18,838 bases of DNA from Planctomycetota bacterium (GCA_024277835.1 JAJRUK010000026.1:1-18838), one strand, 5' to 3'; positions 7,291-15,403 are shown, numbered from the stretch's first letter. Numbers and translations are program-made. The notes: generated from the letters alone by a model not told the origin.

Positions 7291-7294
7291 GCGT

Positions 7295-7912
7295 TCACCA
7301 TTCGCAGCGAATCTCGAACTCAAACGTCCCGCCGGTAGGCCCGGTCGCACGTCGTATGTGGTCGTGGCTGATCGAACTGAATAGGCCCGTCTCTTTTAGC
7401 GCCGTCACGAATCTCAGTGGCGACGCAGGATCCGTACAAACACCCTTGACAACCAACCCTCGAGCAGCATCGACATCAAACTTCTCGCAAGCAACCTCTT
7501 CCTTTTTCGCCTCGCTTTTCTTCGCGACAGTCCGAGAAAATGCGGGCACCGCAGGATCTGAAGCAAGCGACGTCAACCAAACACCCGTCGGCATCGCCCC
7601 GACTACCTCCGAAATCAATGCCGACCACCGCCTCTTATCTTGCATCTGCAACGCCCGCGTACGCTGCCCTTTCGCCCGTCCAACGGCTACGCTCAGCTCG
7701 GCGAGCGCCGCACGCGACGCCTCGATCGTGGCTGCCAGTTGTTCCGTCTCGATCACAGCGCCCTTCGCGCGCGCGTCCTGGTAAGACTTCACAGAGAACC
7801 CCACGGCAACAAGCGGAAGCGAGCAGCAAATCGCCGCACCCCACCGCCCGGCGCGTCGGCGGATGGCCCGCGACTCTTGGTCTTGATCAGGGATAAGGTT
7901 GACGCGCGCCAT
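7295..7912 (-). CDS. pilN: PilN-like type IV pilus assembly protein
   Basis: This 205-residue inner-membrane protein begins MARVNLIPDQDQ, matching the INLLP-type cytoplasmic motif that PilN inserts into a groove of PilM. A transmembrane helix (about 23-42), a coiled coil (about 50-90) and a periplasmic domain follow, the latter with WSALISEVVGAMPTGVWLTS and SPLRFVTALKETGLFSSI, the usual fimbrial assembly PilN pattern. ATG at 7912 is preferred over in-frame starts up to 8029, since it places the NLIP motif at the extreme N terminus and lies seven bases after the pilM stop. It sits between pilM and pilO as in the conserved pilMNO order. It should tie cytoplasmic PilM to the periplasmic PilO/PilP-like proteins. 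Confidence 0.88.
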   Translation of the reverse strand: MARVNLIPDQDQESRAIRRRAGRWGAAICCSLPLVAVGFSVKSYQDARAKGAVIETEQLAATIEASRAALAELSVAVGRAKGQRTRALQMQDKRRWSALISEVVGAMPTGVWLTSLASDPAVPAFSRTVAKKSEAKKEEVACEKFDVDAARGLVVKGVCTDPASPLRFVTALKETGLFSSISHDHIRRATGPTGGTFEFEIRCEW

Positions 7913-7919
7913 GAAACCG

Positions 7920-9017
7920 CTACTCAGAAAGTGCTGTACCAATCGCCAGCCCGACCAATTCGAGCGGCTGTCCGTGTCCCGAGCTGTAGGTAAGCTCGCA
8001 TCGATCCCCGCGCAAGCAAGCGCTCGCACGCATAACCTCGATCCCCAACGAGTGTGAAAAATATTCCACGACGTTAGGAATCAAGCTGCCGCGCCCCACC
8101 GCGATCAATCCTCGCAGATCGCGACCGGGGTAGCACTGCCTCATGTACGCCACCGACCGCTCAGCCTCCGCCGTCGTCGATCGAAGGGAACTCCGCAACC
8201 CACCCATCATCAACCCCGCCAGGCTACCGCGAGACGTTCTCTGTTCACCAGACTCCCGCCCGCCGACCGCCGCGACCCCATGTTCACGCAGGTGAACTTC
8301 TGCCGATTTCTCGCCTACGTCTAGCGTAGCTGCCACGCTCCGCGTCCAATCCCCGACGCCCCCGCCCACGGCTCGAACAAGCACAGGAACACGCCCAAGA
8401 CATACAACAAGCCGCGCCTCCCGCTCCCCAAGGTCCAACACGCCCCACAGTTCATCCTCGCCCGGACGACAAAGAACCGATCCGAAACGCGCCAACGCAA
8501 GAGCCGCCGGTTCAACGACCGAACAGATCAAACGAGCCTCATCCATCGTCGTTAGCAACGTCCGAACAGCTACGGGGGACGCGCCGATCCCGACCACATT
8601 GGGCGAAGGCGGCTTGCCCGCCGGGCTTCGCCAATACCGCGTCACAGGTTCTTTATCCTCGCCTCGCATGAGTCGCGAAACCTCGGCACATACAACTCGT
8701 TCGAGCTGCGCGCTTTCGGAATCCACAACACCCTTCGGAAGCTCAAGCGAAAAATAGTCCAGATCGGGGCTACTCATCACTGCGACCACTTCGCGACCGC
8801 GGAACCGCTCGAGCGACGTCACCATTCGTACAAGTTGCGCGGATGGCTGCAAGACGTCCGTGCCGTCGGGCACACCGGTCCGCTCGCACGCACTTGCTGC
8901 CACGACCGTCCACCCGCCCTTTGCAGGTGACAGCTGCGCCGCGCGAAGTCCGCGCGCGCCGATGTCCAGGCCAACCGGCGTCCGCGTCGTCTTTTTTTTC
9001 AGCAACGTACCAAGCAA
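7920..9017 (-). CDS. pilM: PilM-like actin-fold pilus assembly ATPase-family protein
   Basis: This 365-residue protein has the actin/FtsA-like fold of PilM: the phosphate-1 motif GLDIGARGLRAAQL at about 16-29, a phosphate-2-like stretch GVLDLGEREARLVV, and a C-terminal GRGSLIPNVVEYFSHSLGIEV segment typical of the adenosine-binding side. There is no membrane segment, so it is cytoplasmic. It binds the N-terminal tail of PilN; the adjacent pilN product has that tail. The start is TTG at 9017, with AGGGGG seven bases upstream; this site overlaps the pilC stop codon (CGATAGGGGGCG), a sign of coupled translation. In classical clusters pilM leads pilNOPQ; here it follows pilBC, an order seen in several non-proteobacterial pilus operons. 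GspL is an alternative name, but no fused transmembrane part is present. Confidence 0.88.
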   Translation of the reverse strand: MLGTLLKKKTTRTPVGLDIGARGLRAAQLSPAKGGWTVVAASACERTGVPDGTDVLQPSAQLVRMVTSLERFRGREVVAVMSSPDLDYFSLELPKGVVDSESAQLERVVCAEVSRLMRGEDKEPVTRYWRSPAGKPPSPNVVGIGASPVAVRTLLTTMDEARLICSVVEPAALALARFGSVLCRPGEDELWGVLDLGEREARLVVCLGRVPVLVRAVGGGVGDWTRSVAATLDVGEKSAEVHLREHGVAAVGGRESGEQRTSRGSLAGLMMGGLRSSLRSTTAEAERSVAYMRQCYPGRDLRGLIAVGRGSLIPNVVEYFSHSLGIEVMRASACLRGDRCELTYSSGHGQPLELVGLAIGTALSE

Positions 9018-9022
9018 CAGGA

Positions 9023-9030
9023 CGCCCCCT
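9023..9030 (-). promoter_or_regulatory. Ribosome binding site of pilM overlapping the pilC stop
   Basis: AGGGGGCG on the minus strand overlaps the last two bases of the pilC TAG codon; its AGGGGG core ends seven bases before the TTG at 9017. It supports the TTG start of pilM and suggests translational coupling with pilC. Confidence 0.6.
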
Positions 9031-10249
9031 ATCGAATCGCAGACGTAATATCAAACAGCGGAATGAACAGCGCCATCGCAACACCTCCCACGACGACCCC
9101 CATCACAACAAGAATAATCGGCTCGATCAGGCGCATCGTCAGCGTGATCAGCTCTTCGTTATCCTCGTCAGCCATGTCCGCACAAAAGAGCATCGCACCA
9201 CCGAGTTGGCCACTGTCCTCACCCGTATGAATCGCCTGACACAGCGCCGGTTCAGCAACGATGGATCGCTCGAAAGCGGTACTCATCCGCTGCCCCGACG
9301 TAACGCACTCTTCGACACCGTCGAACAGATCCTGAAACCGCCGACTTCGCGTCGATCGACGAGTGAGCGCGATCGTTTCCAGGATCCCGACTTTACTCTC
9401 GATCAGCACGCCCATCGTCCGCAGCACCTGCGCAAGAATAAGTTGCCGGCGCAGCTTCCCGACGATGGGTATCCGCAGCTGTATGTCCGCCAACCATTGC
9501 TTCCCCGCATCACTCACGACCGCATAACAGGTCGCCACGACCAACAAGATGAGAGTGCCCACGATGAAAGGCCAAATCGACTGAAGCGTCGCGCCAAACC
9601 AAAGCAACCATTCCGTGACAGCAGGTGTGTCCACGCCCAGTTGTGTGAACATCACATTGAATCGCGGTACCACGAAGAAGAGTAGAACGTTAATCACCGA
9701 CGAACACATCGAAATCAAAACCGCAGGGTACGCCAGCGCGCCGATAATCTGCTTTCGTACCGCACGAGCTTTTCCCACAATCCCGCCGAGTCGCTCGAGC
9801 ATTTCGGTCAGAGACCCGCTTGCCTCACCCGCCGCAACAATCGCCGTAAAGACCGGGTTGAACGTCTTGGGGTGCATTTGCAGCGCTTCCGCAAATGGTC
9901 GACCGTCCTCCAGCTCTTCAACGAGCTCTTGCATGAGCGCCGCGTGCGATGGCTTTTGCATCTGCTTCGAAATTGCGCTGAGCGCCGGAACGAGCCCCGA
10001 CCCCGACCGAAGCAGCATCGAGAGTTGCCGCGTCATTTGCGTCAACACTTTCAGCGGAAGCTTCCCGCCGCCAGCAGCCGTCTTCCGTTCGCGAGCACCG
10101 ACCGCCTGTTCATCTTTCACAGGCTCCACACGAGTGACATACAGACCCTGCCGGCGCAGTTGCTCGCGCGCGTCACGCTCGTCCTTCGCTTCGACAGACG
10201 CGGTCTTCGTGCGACCCTCACTATCAACCGCTTCGTAGGCAACGATCAT
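9029..10249 (-). CDS. pilC: PilC/GspF inner-membrane platform protein
   Basis: This 406-residue protein has the standard GspF layout: an N-terminal strand region (MIVAYEAVDSEGRTKTASVE) with the AREQLRRQGLYVTRVEPV segment, a first GspF domain (about 68-190) with RQLSMLLRSGSGLVPALSAI and VAAGEASGSL, and a second (about 270-395) with AQVLRTMGVLIESKVGILETI and IHTGEDSGQL. Three transmembrane segments lie near 178-196, 225-245 and 376-396. The protein is the rotating base on which pilin subunits are assembled and contacts the PilB motor. ATG at 10249 overlaps the pilB stop by four bases (ATGA), so motor and platform are coupled. Length and motifs are complete. PilC versus GspF cannot be separated by sequence alone; the pilMNO neighbours favour PilC. 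Confidence 0.95.
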   Translation of the reverse strand: MIVAYEAVDSEGRTKTASVEAKDERDAREQLRRQGLYVTRVEPVKDEQAVGARERKTAAGGGKLPLKVLTQMTRQLSMLLRSGSGLVPALSAISKQMQKPSHAALMQELVEELEDGRPFAEALQMHPKTFNPVFTAIVAAGEASGSLTEMLERLGGIVGKARAVRKQIIGALAYPAVLISMCSSVINVLLFFVVPRFNVMFTQLGVDTPAVTEWLLWFGATLQSIWPFIVGTLILLVVATCYAVVSDAGKQWLADIQLRIPIVGKLRRQLILAQVLRTMGVLIESKVGILETIALTRRSTRSRRFQDLFDGVEECVTSGQRMSTAFERSIVAEPALCQAIHTGEDSGQLGGAMLFCADMADEDNEELITLTMRLIEPIILVVMGVVVGGVAMALFIPLFDITSAIR

Positions 10250-12000
10250 GAGTTCGCCTCCGGCACAACGTCGCCCGCTTCGTGTGCTTCTGAACGCGTT
10301 ACGCGCAGCACTTCTTCGATCGTCGAGACTTTCTGCTCAACCAAGTCCAGCGCTTTGGACCGCAGCGACCGCCAACCCGCCTGCGCAAGATGCACTCGAA
10401 GGTCTGCCTCCGAAGGCCTGTTCGGAATCATCCGCTTCAGCTCCGGATCGATCGTCATGACTTCGTAGACCCCCACTCGTCCGACGAATCCGGTCTGATT
10501 GCAGGTGCTGCACCCCTCGCCCTTTTGGAAAAGGTCAGACGTGCGGTGCTCCCAACCAACCTCGCCGAGAAGACGCGGGTCCGGGTAGTACGAACTTCCG
10601 CACGATGTGCAAATGCTCCGCGCAAGTCGCTGAGCAACGACGCCCAATAGCGCCGCGGAAATCAAGTACGGTTCGATCCCCATGTCCATGAGTCGAACGA
10701 TCGCGCCGGGGCTATCGTTCGTGTGAAGCGTGGACAAAACCAGGTGACCCGTCAGCGCAGCCTGAATCGCAACGCGAGCCGTCTCCTCGTCGCGAATCTC
10801 GCCGACCATAATCACGTCCGGGTCTTGTCGAAGAATCGATCGAAGCGCGCGCACAAACGTCAAACCGACTCGCTCGTTGACCTGAATTTGATTCACAAGC
10901 GGCAGTTGATATTCCACCGGATCCTCGATCGTCACGAGGTTACTGGCTTCGCTGCGCAGAAGGTCCAAACAGGAATAAAGCGTCGTTGTTTTGCCACTAC
11001 CGGTCGGTCCCGTCGCAAGCAGCAACCCATGCGGACTCCGAACCAGCGCCTCGATCGTCGCCCGATCCTCGCTCGACATACCAAGCGCCGACAAGTCGAA
11101 GCTGATCTTGTCGCGATCTAGAATCCGCAAGACAATCTTCTCACCAAGTACCGTAGGCATGCTCGAAACCCGAAGATCAATCTCACGCCCATCCGCCGTG
11201 ATATGAACGCGACCTTCCTGCGGCAATCGCTTCTCGGCGATGTCCATCTGACCGATAACTTTGATTCGCGAGACGAGCGCCCCGTGCAGAGCGCGCGGCG
11301 GAGTCAATATTTCACGAAGTTGACCATCAACACGGCACCGAATGTGCGTCGCGTCTCGATCCGGTTCGATATGAACGTCGCTCGCCCCGGCCCGCAACGC
11401 CGTCAAAATCGCGAGATTGACCAAATTGACGACCGGACTTCCCTCGACCATCCGATCAAGGTCCGTCACCGACGTATCATCCGCCGACTCGCCCTCATCC
11501 ACTTGAACGTCGCTCTCGCCCATCGACGCAAGAAACGCATCGACCGAGACTTCCTCGGCCATGTACTTCCGCTGAAACTCGTGCAGGTTCTCTTCCAGAA
11601 CCAGCACAGGACGAATCACACAACCGCTCAAACTGCGAAGTCGGTCTATCGCGGGCAGCGACTGTGGCTCTACCATCGCGACCGTCAGCTCGTCGCGAAC
11701 ACGAAACAAGGGAAGCACGCGCAACTGCTCGGCTTCATCGCGCGGTACGAACCGAGCGATGACGGGGTCGATCAGCCCGTGACGCAGCACGCAACCCATG
11801 ACAGAAAGTCGCCCCGCCAACGCCTGCACGAGCGCCGCCGACGAAATCGCGCCGACATCAACAAGCGCAGCCCCAATCCGCCCGCCAGCTTCCTCTTGGC
11901 GAGAAAGCGCTTCGGCAAGTTGACGCTCATCGATCAACCCGTCCTGAACGAGTTGTTCACCGAGCCGTGCTGCAGTTGCGACTTCGACCTTCTCCACCAC
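10246..12000 (-). CDS. pilB: PilB/GspE-type extension ATPase with N-terminal MshEN domain
   Basis: This is the motor ATPase for subunit extraction and pilus growth. Numbered from the longest frame (GTG 12006, 586 residues), the N terminus carries two 24-residue repeats of RLG-x-x-LV-x-x-G-x-I type (14-37 and 43-66) separated by five residues, the layout of MshEN, a c-di-GMP-binding domain. The ATPase core has Walker A GPTGSGKTT at about 333-341, Asp box TIEDPVEY near 359-366, Walker B IMVGEIRD near 399-406, and His box TGHLVLSTLHTND near 419-431. A zinc knuckle has Cys466/469 and Cys499/502. GTG at 12000 has GGGAG five bases upstream, whereas at 12006 the purine run is adjacent to the codon, so 12000 is preferred; 11997 is possible. 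It follows the STAS gene by 41 bp and overlaps pilC by four bases. Confidence 0.95.
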   Translation of the reverse strand: MVEKVEVATAARLGEQLVQDGLIDERQLAEALSRQEEAGGRIGAALVDVGAISSAALVQALAGRLSVMGCVLRHGLIDPVIARFVPRDEAEQLRVLPLFRVRDELTVAMVEPQSLPAIDRLRSLSGCVIRPVLVLEENLHEFQRKYMAEEVSVDAFLASMGESDVQVDEGESADDTSVTDLDRMVEGSPVVNLVNLAILTALRAGASDVHIEPDRDATHIRCRVDGQLREILTPPRALHGALVSRIKVIGQMDIAEKRLPQEGRVHITADGREIDLRVSSMPTVLGEKIVLRILDRDKISFDLSALGMSSEDRATIEALVRSPHGLLLATGPTGSGKTTTLYSCLDLLRSEASNLVTIEDPVEYQLPLVNQIQVNERVGLTFVRALRSILRQDPDVIMVGEIRDEETARVAIQAALTGHLVLSTLHTNDSPGAIVRLMDMGIEPYLISAALLGVVAQRLARSICTSCGSSYYPDPRLLGEVGWEHRTSDLFQKGEGCSTCNQTGFVGRVGVYEVMTIDPELKRMIPNRPSEADLRVHLAQAGWRSLRSKALDLVEQKVSTIEEVLRVTRSEAHEAGDVVPEANS

Positions 12001-12041
12001 CGACACTCCCGCGACTTAAAATATCGCTTAACAACAACCGC

Positions 12042-12380
12042 CTAATGCAAGAAACTTCGCACGGCATCATCGACATCCGAAAACAACTGAAAACGCCCGG
12101 TTAGCCCCGTCAACTTGAGTATTTCCCGGCACGTCGGCGACGTCGCTGCGAGCTTCAGCGTCGTCGCACGCGACGCGAGACCGTCCGCCACATCGAGTAA
12201 CCCCTCGAGCGCTTGACTGTCCATGTAGGGGACATCCGAAAGCGACACAACGACCCGCGCGCCGGGTATCGCCGTCCGAGCGGTCAGTTGCTCAGAAAAC
12301 TCGACCGCCGTCTCCGCGACTAACGTCCCCGACGGTTTCAGCACACAAACCGTCCCGACCTGTTCCTCGTCGATCTTCAT
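12042..12380 (-). CDS. STAS-domain protein (anti-sigma factor antagonist-like)
   Basis: This 112-residue single-domain protein has the SpoIIAA/RsbV fold pattern: strand VGTVCVLKPSGTLVAETA, then VVVSLSDVPYMDSQALEGLLDVAD, then LKLAATSPTCREILKLTGLTGRFQLF and a final helix. The Asp-Ser pair in YMDSQALEGL (Ser near 55) is at the site phosphorylated by the partner kinase in SpoIIAA-type proteins, so partner switching is plausible. No RsbW/SpoIIAB kinase, PP2C phosphatase or sigma factor is encoded in this window. It may act on an unlinked partner, or as an adaptor inside this signalling block. ATG at 12380 overlaps the preceding GGDEF-like gene by four bases (ATGA), so co-expression is likely. Confidence 0.9.
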   Translation of the reverse strand: MKIDEEQVGTVCVLKPSGTLVAETAVEFSEQLTARTAIPGARVVVSLSDVPYMDSQALEGLLDVADGLASRATTLKLAATSPTCREILKLTGLTGRFQLFSDVDDAVRSFLH

Positions 12381-13711
12381 ATTCCGCCGCCAGCCTCCCC
12401 TTGAACGTAAGTTGCAGGTTGTCCGCTGTCACCCTCAAAAAACACGAGCCGGTTTTCCACCCGTGCGCGACTTGTCGCATCGAGCGCCTGAACAAGCAGC
12501 GCTCGCAACGCGACGTCCTCTGGTCCGCTACAAGAAACGCCGCAGTCAATCCGAACCGACCCAGCCGCCGCCGGACACGATCGGATTGCCTCATCGACGT
12601 GCGATACAAGCTGCCCCACGACCAGTTTCGCAAGCGCCATGTCCACACGACGCAAGAACCAGACAACACGAGATTCATCAATGCGCCCGACACAGTCATC
12701 CAGGCGAACCTTCTGCCGCATCACACCGCCGATCGTATGCAACACATCATCCGCAACTTCCCATCGCCCAGCGTCCGTCAAACTCCGAAGACCCTGCACG
12801 GCCAAAACCGCGATCGCTACAGGTTCCCCCAGGGAGTAAGATTCGCGAATCGCAATGTTCGCGTCGCGCATGAAAGCATCGCGCGTACCGAGCGTTGAGG
12901 CTGAATCGGTCACACTCGCGCTGCGTGCTTCGAGCTTATCAACGAAAACAGACCAGACCTCACCCACCAGACGCTCCATCGCACGCGCAGCCTCAGGATG
13001 CGCCGCGGGCGAAACGTCTAACGTACCCACTGAGATCACGCCCAATCGCTCCCGCCCACGCGTCACCGCAAAGCACCACGCGGGCGCGCTAGTTCCGGCT
13101 ATTTCGTCTTCGCACTGATCCACGCCCGCCACGAATGACACGTCGGTCGCCAGAACGCGCCCGATCAAATCATCACCGACGGTCACGCGCGACTTTGTTC
13201 CAAGCAGGCCAGCACCATGAAGCGGCTCTAGTTCCGCGCCGTCACCAACAACGCGATACGGATGCACGTGCGTCGCTCCAAGCGCATCGGACAACACGCT
13301 CCGAAGGTACTCTCCGAAATCTGCCCAAGGATCGTTGGATGGCAGCGTTTCATCCGTCCATTCATCAAATCGCCCAAGCGCTTTCTCGATTGACGACAGA
13401 AAACGCCGCTCTACCGACTCCCCCGACGTCAGCTTCGCAGCTTCAGACACAGAGCGAATCGCCAAGTCGCCGTGAACGCCCCGGTGAGACCAACCGCCCA
13501 CAAGCGTCAACGTGGCAACGCCAGCAACGATCGCCGCAACGCTCCACGGATCGCTCGACACGCCAACCCCTGCAATTGCAAAGACAAGCGAGACCCAAAA
13601 GAGCGAGCACAAGAATCCAAACGCCAGTCCGCGTCCTCGACCAAGCAACCGACCCGCAACCCCAACGGCGAGCACAATCGGAAACCAAAGCAATAGCATT
13701 GAAAGACTCAT
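12377..13711 (-). CDS. Membrane GAF-like / degenerate GGDEF-fold protein
   Basis: This 444-residue protein has up to three N-terminal transmembrane helices (about 5-22, 28-50, 57-73), a linker, a GAF-like domain (about 130-258; VGDDLIGRVLATD and RERLGVISVGTLDV fit that fold) and a C-terminal GGDEF-like fold (about 272-415) beginning TLGTRDAFMRDANIAI. The strand-turn that should read R-x-GGDEF reads GRIDESRVVWFL near 342-352, so the catalytic GG(D/E)EF signature is gone. Diguanylate cyclase activity is unlikely; a receptor or scaffold role is more plausible. There is no EAL domain. ATG at 13711 overlaps the HD-GYP gene stop (ATGA) and the stop overlaps the STAS gene. The GGDEF assignment comes from helix and strand pattern and family length, so it is less certain than the other genes. 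Confidence 0.72.
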   Translation of the reverse strand: MSLSMLLLWFPIVLAVGVAGRLLGRGRGLAFGFLCSLFWVSLVFAIAGVGVSSDPWSVAAIVAGVATLTLVGGWSHRGVHGDLAIRSVSEAAKLTSGESVERRFLSSIEKALGRFDEWTDETLPSNDPWADFGEYLRSVLSDALGATHVHPYRVVGDGAELEPLHGAGLLGTKSRVTVGDDLIGRVLATDVSFVAGVDQCEDEIAGTSAPAWCFAVTRGRERLGVISVGTLDVSPAAHPEAARAMERLVGEVWSVFVDKLEARSASVTDSASTLGTRDAFMRDANIAIRESYSLGEPVAIAVLAVQGLRSLTDAGRWEVADDVLHTIGGVMRQKVRLDDCVGRIDESRVVWFLRRVDMALAKLVVGQLVSHVDEAIRSCPAAAGSVRIDCGVSCSGPEDVALRALLVQALDATSRARVENRLVFFEGDSGQPATYVQGEAGGGI

Positions 13712-15018
13712 ACGGCCTCCGTCGAAACTGCGTCGCCATTGCCCAAAAGCCGAGCCGTCGCGTCGGCTTCATTGACCAGTTTGTCCCACGCGTCCGGTTC
13801 CGCCTCCATCCTGCCCTGCACATAGTCGGAAAATATCTTCGTCAAACGAGGATCAAGCGTCTTACCTGCCTCTTCGTCCATGATCTTCAGCGCACGCTGC
13901 CAGTCGTACGCACCGCGGTAAGATCGCGTCGAAGTAAGTGCGTCGAAGACGTCTGCCACCTGAACGATTCGCGCCTGCAGCGGGATCGCTTCGCCAATTC
14001 GACCATCGGGATACCCTGTTCCGTCGTAGCGCTCATGATGATAGAGAATTCCATCGAGCGCCGACGCGAGTTGCGGAACGTTCCGGACAACCTGGTGGCT
14101 TCGGACCGGGTGCTCCTTGATATGCGCAAACTCTTCCGCCGTCAGCTTCCCTTCCTTCTTCAAGACGTCGTCGCGAATACCAATCTTGCCCACGTCGTGC
14201 AATAACGCCGCCCACTCAAGCATCTGAAGCTCCGCGTCACCCAGTCCGAGCATAGCGCCAAGTTCCCCAGCATAAAACGCGACACGCATCGAGTGGCCAC
14301 AGGTGTACGTGTCTTTCTGATCAACGGCGTTGACAAGCGATCGCACCATCGAAACAGACATCTCTCGCAGTTCATGCACGAGTCGAAAATTCTGAATCAT
14401 GTCGCCACAAAAAAGCCCCAGCGACTCGATCAGCATCTTCTCCGAAGCATGGAACTCACTCGCACCAGACTTCCTGTACATCACCACGACACAAACCGGC
14501 ACATCTCCGACATGAACGGGGGCGACCATGACCTCTTCAAAATTCCCCCCCTCAGTCCCTGCGGGAGCTTCCTGGACCCTTGCGTTCCCACGAGATCCAA
14601 CTTCTTCGAGCTTCTCAACCAACCACGACGCTACCGTCGGGTCGTCCGAATCCAAGCGCCACAACCCGTCATCTGCGCGCGTGGCGATGCAAAGCCCTCG
14701 AGACGCAAAACTCCGCTTCAAACTCGCCCCAAACGTCGAAAGAATCTCCGCTTCGCTCTTTGCCACCGCGAGCTTGCTCGACATATCAAAAACCACGCCG
14801 AGTTGTTCGTACACGCCAAGCAGTTCGTCTGCCATCGCGTTGTTTTCCTCGACGAGCTGCTCGAATGTCTCAGACACCGAGTCCATCAAGGTATCCACCG
14901 CGCCGAGTTGCTGCGCCATTTCGAGCGCACCACGAAGCTTCTTTACAGGAGTGTCCGCACCGTCAGCATTCGGCGAACCCGATGTCCTCTGCGGTCCTGA
15001 TTGCCTATTCTCGCTCAC
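13708..15018 (-). CDS. HD-GYP domain protein (c-di-GMP phosphodiesterase) with GAF-like N-terminal domain
   Basis: With the chosen start this is a 436-residue cytoplasmic protein: a helical segment rich in Glu (about 22-75), a GAF-like domain (about 75-205) and a complete HD-GYP domain (about 218-400). The metal and signature residues are intact: HSMRV (His near 242), LLHDVGKIGI (HD near 274-275), EEFAHIKEHP, YHHERYDGTGYPDG (HH near 327, GYP near 335), and VADVFDALTSTRSYR. Active HD-GYP proteins hydrolyse c-di-GMP. GTG at 15018 has a strong AAGGAG site six bases upstream and overlaps the receiver gene by 14 bp; the frame is open to 15216, but that stretch is receiver coding sequence. Its N terminus lacks a receiver domain, which instead is the separate overlapping gene upstream, giving a split RpfG layout. 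Confidence 0.93.
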   Translation of the reverse strand: MSENRQSGPQRTSGSPNADGADTPVKKLRGALEMAQQLGAVDTLMDSVSETFEQLVEENNAMADELLGVYEQLGVVFDMSSKLAVAKSEAEILSTFGASLKRSFASRGLCIATRADDGLWRLDSDDPTVASWLVEKLEEVGSRGNARVQEAPAGTEGGNFEEVMVAPVHVGDVPVCVVVMYRKSGASEFHASEKMLIESLGLFCGDMIQNFRLVHELREMSVSMVRSLVNAVDQKDTYTCGHSMRVAFYAGELGAMLGLGDAELQMLEWAALLHDVGKIGIRDDVLKKEGKLTAEEFAHIKEHPVRSHQVVRNVPQLASALDGILYHHERYDGTGYPDGRIGEAIPLQARIVQVADVFDALTSTRSYRGAYDWQRALKIMDEEAGKTLDPRLTKIFSDYVQGRMEAEPDAWDKLVNEADATARLLGNGDAVSTEAV

Positions 15019-15403
15019 GCTCAGCTCCTTCCAGGGAAACGCCAGCCTCAAGCACTTCTTCCACCGCAGCAAGAAGCTCCGACGGCAGGAAGGGCTTCGA
15101 GAAAAAGCGAACGCCCCTCGATCGAAGATCGTTTTCCAACCCCTCTCGGTCACACCTCGCCGTGAGTGCAAAAATCGGAAAATCGCAACCGCCTTCATCT
15201 CGCACAGCCCGGACAAGACCGACTCCGTCGAGCCCTGGCATGTTCACGTCTGTAATAAGAAGGTCGATCGGCGCATCGCGCATCACTTCAAGGGCTTCAA
15301 GTCCGTCCCCCGCGCACATGACGTGGTAACCATGTCGGCGCAACCAGATGCTCAGCACGCGCGCGATGTGTGCATCGTCATCGACAATCAATACGCTACT
15401 CAT
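15005..15403 (-). CDS. Stand-alone response regulator receiver protein
   Basis: This 132-residue CheY/Spo0F-like protein is a single receiver domain without an output domain. Acidic pocket DDD at 8-10, phospho-acceptor Asp52 in LLITDVNMPGLDG, switch Thr81 in FALTAR, and Lys103 in FFSKPF are all present. The tail EGAERERE is charged and overlaps the HD-GYP start. The ATG at 15403 overlaps the kinase stop (ATGA), so kinase and receiver are made together. The likely path is phosphate from the kinase His to Asp52, then a protein contact with the HD-GYP protein or another pilus component. That output is inferred from position only. Confidence 0.95.
   Translation of the reverse strand: MSSVLIVDDDAHIARVLSIWLRRHGYHVMCAGDGLEALEVMRDAPIDLLITDVNMPGLDGVGLVRAVRDEGGCDFPIFALTARCDREGLENDLRSRGVRFFSKPFLPSELLAAVEEVLEAGVSLEGAERERE
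15025..15032 (-). promoter_or_regulatory. Strong ribosome binding site for the HD-GYP gene inside the receiver gene
   Basis: GGAAGGAG on the minus strand lies six bases before GTG at 15018 and inside the 3' end of the receiver gene. It fixes the HD-GYP start within the overlap and argues against the longer open frame. Confidence 0.7.

Noticed and set aside
7913..8029. N-terminal extension of pilN into pilM
   Set aside because: The PilM-binding NLIP motif should sit at the extreme N terminus, which fits ATG at 7912.
15019..15216. N-terminal extension of the HD-GYP gene to 15216
   Set aside because: It would overlap the receiver gene by over 200 bp; the GTG at 15018 has a strong ribosome binding site.
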